From Lentisphaeraceae bacterium (GTDB taxonomy: Bacteria; Verrucomicrobiota; Kiritimatiellia; RFP12; DVOR01), in assembly GCA_004555175.1 (NCBI GenBank), contig SFJE01000033.1, positions 1 to 19,144 of the forward strand: 19,144 nucleotides of DNA, in the 5' to 3' direction. Shown piece after piece: positions 13,785 through 19,144 of this stretch. The translations under genes were made by a program, and so were the position numbers. Below the pieces are notes generated by a model, which made no database searches, was not told where the DNA came from, and worked only from the letters and a program-made list of their open reading frames with translations. Positions within the stretch are counted from its first letter, which is position 1. Each line of letters starts with the position of its first letter.

Positions 13785-15275
13785 TTAGGGGAGTTGGAGA
13801 TTGATGGCGTGAAGGAGGAGGGTGCGGGAAGCGGCGGCCGGTTTGTTGGGGGAGGGCGCAGAAGATGGGCGAGCCGCGAAGGTGATAAAGCGGATCGGCT
13901 CGTTCGCGGCAAGGTGGAGGGATGCATCGCGTAGCAGTTCGGTTTCGCCGAGGGTCAGGATGGTGCCGTCGGTGGCCGAAGTGGTTAGGCGCAAGGTGTG
14001 GCGACCGGGTTCCAGCGGGAAAGAAGCAGAGAGTGCGGCCCGCTTGCCCGCGCGAATGAGGCGTATGGCGGCGGTATTGCCCTTGCCACGAATAACTTCC
14101 AGGTAGGTCTTTTCGTCAGCGCAGAGGGTGAGGATGGGGGCAGAGGCGCGCACGGGGAGCGTAACCTCGGAGCTCAAGGTAAGCGTATGGGTTGGCGCGA
14201 AGCCGCCGAGAACAGCCGGAGAGCGTCCGAGGGCAAGGTCGCCGGATTTGCCTTCACGGGCATCGGTGGGGACGAGCAGGCGCGCGGTGGGGCAATTGGA
14301 GGTCAGATGGGCGAACTTATCCTCCTTCCCCTTTAATAAGATGCCGCTCCCGATAACGGTGGGGTCTTGCCAAACGCGAACATAGTCGATGGCGAAGGTG
14401 ATGGGATAGCCCTTGCCATTCGGCGGGGGCGGGTTGGCCATTGAACCGAGGGCGAGGTTGAGGATGAAGTGGAAGTAATTTTCGCGGAAGGGGGATTTCC
14501 CAGAGGCAGGGTTGCGCATATCGGCAGTGGCCATCGTAATGACCTCGAGGTCATCACAGGTCAGCGTAATGCGGTCGGGGGTCCAGGTCATTCCATAGCG
14601 GTGCCAAGGCGCCTTGGCGAAGTTGGATTGGTCGAGGTCGTCAAAGAGGCGCGTCTTGCCAAAGTGCTTATAGGCCGCGCCTTGCCAACTATCGCCCCAG
14701 TGGAAGGTGGACCAGACGGTGCGGCGATCGCGGGCGGCTTGGGCGGGGGCATCATCGCGCGTAGCGTATTCAAGAATGTCGATTTCGCCACAGGCCGGCC
14801 AGGGACAATTTCTCACCATATTCCAAAAGGTCAGGACATCCTCCGAAGGCGGCGGGGCTTGCAGCGACCCAAGCATCCAGAGCGCCGGCCAGGCACCAGA
14901 GGCCACATTGAACTTTGCACGGATCTCCACCCGCCCATAGCGCATCGAGAACTTGCCCAGCGAGTTAACTGCCCCCGAAGCGTAGTCCGCCGAAGGCCGC
15001 GTGCTCTGCCAAGCGCCAGAATCGCCCTTGTTCAGATAGGGATTGGGATAACCGCGCGAACTGTAAGTAGCCGTCAGTTGGAGCGAGCCACCGCGCACGG
15101 CCACGCGGTCTGCCCGGTAGATTTGCGCAGCCCGTTCGTTACGCACAAAGCCGACCTCCGGGGTCCAATACTGTTTGTTGAGCGATCCAACATTAAACTC
15201 ATCCTGCCACACCAATACCTCTTCAGCGCCAAGCATTGCGGCCAATAGAACCGTCAACAGGAGAAAATAACGCAT
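13785..15275 (-). CDS. Secreted glycoside hydrolase family 16
   Basis: A retaining endo-hydrolase for beta-1,3/1,4-glucans or galactans, exported to the cell surface or medium. It has 496 aa from ATG 15275, supported by AGGAG 7 nt upstream (15287-15283); an upstream extension of the frame to 15329 runs into the previous gene. The signal peptide is MRYFLLLTVLLAAMLGA. The GH16 jelly-roll begins VWQDEFN (22-28). Substrate-cleft residues YGRVEIRAKF (113-122) and WPALWML (129-135) are present, and the catalytic motif is GEIDILEY (163-170), with nucleophile E164, helper D166 and acid/base E169. The catalytic domain ends near DYVRVWQDP. The remaining 170 or so residues form a beta-rich C-terminal domain, perhaps for carbohydrate binding. 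It is the last gene of the sialidase operon, 10 nt after the CPBP gene. The exact substrate is not assignable. Confidence 0.92.
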   Translation of the reverse strand: MRYFLLLTVLLAAMLGAEEVLVWQDEFNVGSLNKQYWTPEVGFVRNERAAQIYRADRVAVRGGSLQLTATYSSRGYPNPYLNKGDSGAWQSTRPSADYASGAVNSLGKFSMRYGRVEIRAKFNVASGAWPALWMLGSLQAPPPSEDVLTFWNMVRNCPWPACGEIDILEYATRDDAPAQAARDRRTVWSTFHWGDSWQGAAYKHFGKTRLFDDLDQSNFAKAPWHRYGMTWTPDRITLTCDDLEVITMATADMRNPASGKSPFRENYFHFILNLALGSMANPPPPNGKGYPITFAIDYVRVWQDPTVIGSGILLKGKEDKFAHLTSNCPTARLLVPTDAREGKSGDLALGRSPAVLGGFAPTHTLTLSSEVTLPVRASAPILTLCADEKTYLEVIRGKGNTAAIRLIRAGKRAALSASFPLEPGRHTLRLTTSATDGTILTLGETELLRDASLHLAANEPIRFITFAARPSSAPSPNKPAAASRTLLLHAINLQLP

Positions 15276-15285
15276 AACAACACTC

Positions 15286-15966
15286 CTAGAGGAGAACAGC
15301 AAAGAGATTGACTGCGTTAAAGAGCGCATGGAGCAGAATCCCCGGCAAGAGCGAACCGCTTCTGCGCGCCATCACACCCAACACCAGCCCCGTCCAAAAG
15401 AGCGGCAACAGAAAGGCGTTCACGCCATGGGCCAGGGCAAAAAGGCCTGCCGAAAGAAAGAGCGTCCAGACCCCTCGCCCCACCCCTTGCAACAATCCGC
15501 GAAAGAGCAACTCTTCGACCACCGGCACCGCCACGCAGAGTGGCACAGCCACACAGAGAAGCGTCGACACCGAGCACTGGGCCAGCAGCTCCATCGCCGC
15601 CTGCTCCTCAACAGGCGAAATCACCGAACAGAGGGCGACCTCTCCGGCAAAGAGAAGCCCCAGCGCCCCCAAGCAAGGTCCAAAGCCCCAGCCTCGCGGC
15701 CAAGCGAAGGCCGCCTTTAGCCAAGCACCCGCCCCACCCCGCGTGGCCAAGGCCAGCCCCAGCGGAACCAGGTAGATCGGCGCGGAGGCCAATAGCCCCT
15801 GCAGCAATGCCTCCGCCGGGTCTCGGACCTCCGCCTCTCCGGCCGACAAAGAGTTCAGAAGACAAAAGAGCACGGCGGTTAAGGCGACAACGGTTGCCGC
15901 GAGCGCCGCACGCCAACGCGAACCCTGCGGGAAAGACGAATGCACAATGGGAGAAGTTTCATTCAT
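15286..15966 (-). CDS. CPBP-family intramembrane metalloprotease
   Basis: A 226 aa polytopic membrane protein of the CAAX-protease/bacteriocin-processing (Abi) family, which cleaves substrates within or next to the membrane. The three family motifs are present: EELLFR (151-156, EExxxR), FALAH (176-180, FxxxH) and HALFN (213-217, HxxxN). About six hydrophobic segments are visible. The start at ATG 15966 is preceded by TAGGAT about 7 nt away. It sits 30 nt after the exonuclease gene and 10 nt before GH16, inside the operon. In other bacteria such proteins process peptides or confer immunity. Here the setting between two secreted glycosidases suggests envelope or secretion-related work, which is inference only. 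Confidence 0.88.
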   Translation of the reverse strand: MNETSPIVHSSFPQGSRWRAALAATVVALTAVLFCLLNSLSAGEAEVRDPAEALLQGLLASAPIYLVPLGLALATRGGAGAWLKAAFAWPRGWGFGPCLGALGLLFAGEVALCSVISPVEEQAAMELLAQCSVSTLLCVAVPLCVAVPVVEELLFRGLLQGVGRGVWTLFLSAGLFALAHGVNAFLLPLFWTGLVLGVMARRSGSLLPGILLHALFNAVNLFAVLL

Positions 15967-15996
15967 TGCTTTATCCTACAATCACTTAGCACGGCC

Positions 15997-16602
15997 CTAC
16001 CCTGCGCAGGCAATGTCCGCCACCGTCAGCGCGCCCCACGCCGGCAAGGCCAAGAGGTGCTCCAAGAGCAACGCGCACGCCACGGCATCGTAATAGGCAT
16101 CATGCGGCGCGCGCGCGGGAACCAAGGCCTCCAGACGCGCCTGTAGCCCCAGATAGGGGATCAACGCCTCCAAGGCATAAGAGGAAAGCCCGGGATAGGC
16201 CGCGCGGGCCAAGGGCAGGGTGTCGACCCAATAGGGATAGTGCGTCATCGGGGCGAAGCGCAGGAGGAGGTTGCGCTCGGTGGCCGTGTTGTGCGCCACG
16301 GGGATGGCAGAGGCAAGGCACTGGTGCAACTGCGGCCAAACCTCCGCGAAGGCTGGGGCCACCGCGATAGCCCCGCGATTCGCACGGTGCTCGCCCGGCG
16401 CGTGGCAGGAGAAGGGGTAATCGGCCGGCACGCGCAGATAGGTATCAAAACGCGGCCCCCCGAGATCGAGGGTGCCGCGCGTCAAGGTAACCGCCCCGAG
16501 TTGCCACGGGAGCGAAGGATAGCCCTTCACCACACCGGTGGTCTCGAAGTCGAGCGCAACATAGCTTTGCGCTCGCGCCGGGAGGTGACAGGGAGAACTC
16601 AC
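15997..16602 (-). CDS. DnaQ-like 3'-5' exonuclease (DEDDh)
   Basis: A 201 aa single-domain RNase-T/DnaQ-fold nuclease. Exo I is LDFETTG (17-23) with D18 and E20. Exo II is VAHNTATERNLL (102-113), in which E109 stands where most members have Asp. Exo III is HDAYYDAVA (167-175) with H167 and D172. The GTG start at 16602 overlaps the sialidase stop (GTGA), so it is translationally coupled. The sequence between Exo I and II carries an insertion of about 30 residues (RFDTYLRVPADYPFSCH onward). It is probably a repair or RNA-trimming enzyme; its presence in a glycosidase operon is unexplained. Confidence 0.88.
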   Translation of the reverse strand: MSSPCHLPARAQSYVALDFETTGVVKGYPSLPWQLGAVTLTRGTLDLGGPRFDTYLRVPADYPFSCHAPGEHRANRGAIAVAPAFAEVWPQLHQCLASAIPVAHNTATERNLLLRFAPMTHYPYWVDTLPLARAAYPGLSSYALEALIPYLGLQARLEALVPARAPHDAYYDAVACALLLEHLLALPAWGALTVADIACAG

Positions 16603-18032
16603 TCGCCGTCAATCTCCGAGGTCGGGACCCGCAGGAAGTAGAGATAGTCGCTGTTACCTTCGTAAATCACGCCAACGGCATCCTGCCCAACCGTGCAGAG
16701 CGAAGAGTAGCCGGCGCACCCGCGCGGATCGTAGACAATGCCCGCGTTCCAGGTCTTGCCATCATCGGCCGAGGAGCGAAGCGTCATCGTGTCGCGCTTG
16801 CCAGAATTGGGGTTGGAGAAGTAGAGCTTCCCATTCATTGCCAAGAGCGCGCCCTGGCAAACCGGCTGACGAAGGGGCGAAGTCTCCAACTTCGTCCAAG
16901 TCTGCCCCAGGTCGGTGGTCCGCCCGGTTACACGCAGCCCGCCACCCCCTTCACGGGTGTTGAGCAAGAGCGCGCCATCAGTGGTTTCGGCCACGGTCGA
17001 TTCCGACCCGCCAAAGGGCATCGCCTTCGAGCTGGTCCAAGTCTTGCCGTGATCCTTGGAGTAGACCAAGAGGCCGTGGTGCGGGGCCTTACCACAATGC
17101 CCCCAAATCTGCGCCGGGAAGACGAGCGTGCCATCCTTCATCGCGATACCCGCGCCCGGCCCCTGGAAGACCAAGCCCCAGTCCTTCGTATCTGGATCCT
17201 GGAGGCGCTTGATCTCCTCGGTAATATTAATCGGCTTAGACCAGCTCTGCCCCTCGTTATCCGAGTAGGCCAAAATGAACTGCCCGCAGGCCTTTGGATC
17301 CGACGTGCCGGTGGAGGATTTCCAAATGGGGTGCCCCGCGTTGGGCGCGCGCAGGGCGGCCACCCAGATGCGGCCATTACTCGGGTCGCACAAAATCGCC
17401 GGGTCGCCAATACCACTCCCGCCAGGCAGATCCTTGCAGCTAATGGCCGTGCGGATGGGCGACCAGGTGTTTCCCTTGTCCTTGGAGATGCTCACGCCCA
17501 CCGTGATGTCCGCCGGAAGATCGCCGGCATGATTGAAGCGATTGTCAAAAACGGCCACCAAGTTGCCCTTCGGCGTTTCGACGATGCCCGGAATGCGGAA
17601 GTTCTTGCTATTGCGCCCGGCATCGGTCACCTTCTGCCCCGGCCGCGTCACCATACTCCCCAGACGGACCGCCTTGCCCTCGAGCACCACCTTGCGCCCA
17701 ATATCCGCCCGCGGCGCGGGCTCAATCTTCACGGGAAACTCATTCGTTCCCGCCTTGACCGGCATGCGGAAGCTCAACTTGTCGCCCATCACACTCCCCT
17801 TCACCTCGCCCGCACGAATGGTCTTGATGTCCGTCGGCTTCGTCCCGGCAATCGAGACGCGCACGTACTCCTGCTTCGCCTCCTTGTCAGCCACCACCAC
17901 CAGTTTCCCCTGCTGCAAGTCGCCTCGCCCCAAGAAGGCCGGCACGCCATTGGGCTCGAAACGGACTTCCGTCACCGCCGCCATTGCCACGCCAGTTGCC
18001 ATCAACAAAGATCCAATCACCAAGCTCTTCAT
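16599..18032 (-). CDS. Secreted sialidase (exo-alpha-sialidase, GH33)
   Basis: It removes terminal sialic acid from host glycoconjugates outside the cytoplasm. The 477 aa protein has a signal peptide (MKSLVIGSLLMATGVAMA) and a beta-rich N-terminal domain (about 20-125, sialidase-associated type). The six-bladed propeller follows. FRIP is at 145-148 with R146 of the arginine triad; R360 and R419 are the likely other two. Five Asp boxes are readable: SKDKGNTW (183), SDNEGQSW (257), SKDHGKTW (325), TTDLGQTW (372) and SADDGKTW (421). E349 in SESTVAE and Y442 in GYSSL are the expected Glu/Tyr nucleophile pair. Start ATG 18032 has AAAGGAG 8 nt upstream. It is the first gene of a four-gene operon (sialidase, exonuclease, CPBP protease, GH16). 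No sialic acid transport or catabolic genes are in the window. Confidence 0.95.
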   Translation of the reverse strand: MKSLVIGSLLMATGVAMAAVTEVRFEPNGVPAFLGRGDLQQGKLVVVADKEAKQEYVRVSIAGTKPTDIKTIRAGEVKGSVMGDKLSFRMPVKAGTNEFPVKIEPAPRADIGRKVVLEGKAVRLGSMVTRPGQKVTDAGRNSKNFRIPGIVETPKGNLVAVFDNRFNHAGDLPADITVGVSISKDKGNTWSPIRTAISCKDLPGGSGIGDPAILCDPSNGRIWVAALRAPNAGHPIWKSSTGTSDPKACGQFILAYSDNEGQSWSKPINITEEIKRLQDPDTKDWGLVFQGPGAGIAMKDGTLVFPAQIWGHCGKAPHHGLLVYSKDHGKTWTSSKAMPFGGSESTVAETTDGALLLNTREGGGGLRVTGRTTDLGQTWTKLETSPLRQPVCQGALLAMNGKLYFSNPNSGKRDTMTLRSSADDGKTWNAGIVYDPRGCAGYSSLCTVGQDAVGVIYEGNSDYLYFLRVPTSEIDGE

Positions 18033-18059
18033 AAGCCTTACTCCTTTCTGACTGCCCCC

Positions 18060-18089
18060 ATCTTACCAAGTTCTTCCCTGCCCCCGCAA
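18060..18089 (-). promoter_or_regulatory. Promoter of the sialidase operon
   Basis: On the minus strand TTGCGG (18089-18084) and TAAGAT (18065-18060) are separated by 18 bp, with an extended TGG just before the -10. The start point would be near 18053, leaving a leader of about 20 nt that includes the AAAGGAG site. Confidence 0.6.
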
Positions 18090-18157
18090 CTCTCCGCCCA
18101 CGCCTTAACCCTGAGCGGGAACGGCTGGGTTAACTCGCTTCCCGAGCGACTTGAATA

Positions 18158-18245
18158 AATAAGGCCCCGTCTTGTTGCCAATAAGACGGGGCCTTGTTAC
18201 CAATAAGACGGGGTCTTGTTGCCAATAAGACGGGGTCTTATTAGT
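18158..18245. repeat. Array of four 22 bp hairpin units
   Basis: Four 22 bp units start at 18158, 18180, 18202 and 18224. The typical unit is AATAAGAC, loop GGG, GTCTTGTT, then GCC or ACC, forming an 8 bp stem with one T.G wobble. The first unit carries its core in inverted orientation (AAGGCCCCGTCTT), the exact reverse complement of the second unit's core. Units of the same family end the window's left edge (1-37). Confidence 0.9.
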
Positions 18246-18300
18246 TGCGCTCCGCCGAGCGGTTAGTTCTCTCCGCGCCGCGTGATAATCCGCGCCGCCG
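18241..18300. repeat. Right copy of the 60 bp module
   Basis: All 60 bases are identical to 33-92, and both copies directly follow an array of the 22 bp hairpin units in the same orientation. Sequence identity stops at 92/18300. Confidence 0.9.
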
Positions 18301-18395
18301 CAAAGTCGAATTGGAAGTGACTTCACGGCATTGGCTTTGTGGGGTGTCCGTTTTGACGGGCGCGCGGAGCAGGTGTGAGCGGACGGGACGAGTTG

Positions 18396-18404
18396 TGGTA
18401 TACT
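18396..18404 (+). promoter_or_regulatory. Extended -10 promoter of the methyltransferase leader
   Basis: TGG-TATACT (18396-18404) is a good extended -10 with no clear -35. Transcription would begin near 18411, giving a leader of about 194 nt before the ATG at 18605. Confidence 0.6.
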
Positions 18405-18410
18405 GGGCCT

Positions 18411-18604
18411 CACCTGCGGGGAGAGTCCGCAGGCTGTTTTGCGCTTTGCGCGAACAAGTTGCCTTGAAGGAAACCTGAGAAATTTCAATCACTGGGCAAT
18501 GCGTTTGGGCGAGGTGTGCCGCATCGGCACGCCTTCTTGACCGTGTTCAGTGATAGGCTTTCTCAGGGCCTCCTTCAAGACACGTGAAAGGAGGCGTGCT
18601 TTTT
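18411..18604 (+). ncRNA. Structured leader RNA, candidate cis-regulator of the methyltransferase
   Basis: The leader contains the hairpins CCTGCGG/CCGCAGG (18413-18433) and GCGC-TTT-GCGC (18441-18451). A long interrupted stem follows: CTTGAAGGA with TCCTTCAAG (18463-18471/18571-18579), CCTGAGAAA with TTTCTCAGG (18474-18482/18559-18567) and TCACTG with CAGTGA (18489-18494/18548-18553). It is capped by an 11 bp hairpin, 18511-18521 with 18525-18535. Alternatively GCACGCCTTCTT (18527-18538) pairs over 12 positions with AAGGAGGCGTGC (18588-18599), which is the ribosome site, and a T5 run follows. The two folds exclude each other in part. No known riboswitch class is recognised. Confidence 0.55.
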
Positions 18605-19144
18605 ATGGCAGGAAGTCGAGGCCTAAGCGAGGCCAAGCGGGCGAAGAAGGACGAGTTTTATACCCAGCTCGTTGATATTGAGAACGAGGTGCGGCATTAC
18701 ACAGCGCACTTTCGGGGCAAGTCTGTCCTTTGCAACTGCGACGATCCGCGTATCAGCAACTTCTTTCACTACTTTGCCAGCAACTTCGAGCGCTTGGGCC
18801 TTCGGCGGCTCATCTCCGTTTGCTACAAGAACCAAGAGCCGGACCTCTTCTCCATGAACCAGAGCGAACGGGCGATCTGGTTAGAATACTTTGGCGACCG
18901 CAACGGCAACCGCGTGCCCGACCCCGAGGAGATCGGGATTCGGGAACTGAAGGGGGACGGCGACTTTCGTTCGGCCGAGTGTATCGAGCTCCTCAAGCAG
19001 GCCGACATCGTGGTCACCAACCCGCCCTTCTCCCTCTTCCGCGAGTATGTGGCCCAACTCGTCGAGTACCAAAAGCAGTTTCTGATTATCGGGAATGTGA
19101 ACGCCATCTCCTACAAGAACATCTTTGAACTGATTCAGGCCAAT
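18605..19144 (+). CDS. EcoRI-type adenine-specific DNA methyltransferase (partial, 5' part)
   Basis: An N6-adenine methyltransferase of the M.EcoRI family. The first 180 residues are visible, and the gene runs off the window. KDEFYTQLVDIENEV (15-29) and VLCNCDDP (41-48, SAM-binding motif I region) are typical. The catalytic NPPF is at 139-142 in IVVTNPPFSLFREYV. The segment WLEYFGDRNGNRVPDPEEIG also matches the family. Start ATG 18605 follows AAAGGAGG (18587-18594) with a 10 nt spacer that includes TTTTT. A matching restriction endonuclease would lie beyond the window if present; many members of this family are orphan or mobile-element borne. Confidence 0.9.
   Translation, partial: MAGSRGLSEAKRAKKDEFYTQLVDIENEVRHYTAHFRGKSVLCNCDDPRISNFFHYFASNFERLGLRRLISVCYKNQEPDLFSMNQSERAIWLEYFGDRNGNRVPDPEEIGIRELKGDGDFRSAECIELLKQADIVVTNPPFSLFREYVAQLVEYQKQFLIIGNVNAISYKNIFELIQAN

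Noticed and set aside
17049..18158. Long plus-strand open frame opposite the sialidase
   Set aside because: It is a shadow of the sialidase gene. Asp boxes and the FRIP motif prove the minus strand is coding.
18411..18604. TPP riboswitch, because of a CCTGAGA segment
   Set aside because: The conserved GATCTGG...TAATGCC part of the TPP aptamer is absent, and the downstream gene is a DNA methyltransferase.
18411..18604. 6S RNA, because of the long interrupted stem
   Set aside because: The alternative pairing with the ribosome site and the direct abutment on a start codon fit a cis-acting leader better. No 6S core sequence was recognised.

Overview
The window is GC-rich bacterial DNA with strong Shine-Dalgarno-led genes. 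It encodes three secreted glycosidases of the kinds that attack host or mucin-like glycans: GH89 alpha-N-acetylglucosaminidase, GH16 endo-glucanase/galactanase-type, and GH33 sialidase. It also has a QueH-type queuosine enzyme, a cysteine-rich Gfo/Idh/MocA oxidoreductase and an EcoRI-type adenine methyltransferase. This mix suggests an uncultured glycan-degrading anaerobe, perhaps of the PVC superphylum (Lentisphaerota, Kiritimatiellota or Verrucomicrobiota) from an animal gut. That taxonomic placement is inference from gene content only.

Layout. (1) 1-2160: a repeat module (1-92), then the GH89 gene on the minus strand with a good sigma70-like promoter. (2) 2161-2880: a long non-coding stretch with four kinds of 22-23 bp periodic repeats. 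(3) 2821-4233: a promoter, tRNA-Phe and tRNA-Glu, a terminator, then two unrecognised coiled-coil-like genes. (4) 4404-11519: a plus-strand run of citrate synthase, an SDR epimerase, TsaB, a small hypothetical, a MATE-SLC13 fusion transporter and GluQ. (5) 11724-13502: a minus-strand gene that fuses QueH to a Gfo/Idh/MocA oxidoreductase, convergent with gluQ. (6) 13785-18032: a tight minus-strand operon of sialidase, DnaQ-like exonuclease, CPBP membrane protease and GH16. (7) 18033-18604: the sialidase promoter, a hairpin repeat array, a second copy of the 60 bp module seen at 33-92, and a strongly structured leader RNA. (8) 18605-end: the 5' part of an EcoRI-type adenine methyltransferase.

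How the genes fit together. GH89, GH33 and GH16 all carry signal peptides and would strip terminal sialic acid and alpha-GlcNAc and cut beta-glucan or galactan backbones outside the cytoplasm. TsaB (t6A), GluQ (glutamyl-queuosine on tRNA-Asp) and QueH (last step to queuosine) form a tRNA-modification neighbourhood. gluQ and queH act in the same queuosine branch and face each other.

The most notable observations are two in-frame gene fusions (MATE-SLC13 and QueH-Gfo/Idh), a leader RNA before the methyltransferase with two mutually exclusive folds (one buries the Shine-Dalgarno), and two intergenic repeat classes. One class is heptamer arrays arranged as inverted arms next to gene starts. The other is 22-23 bp hairpin-forming tandem units whose core differs from array to array.
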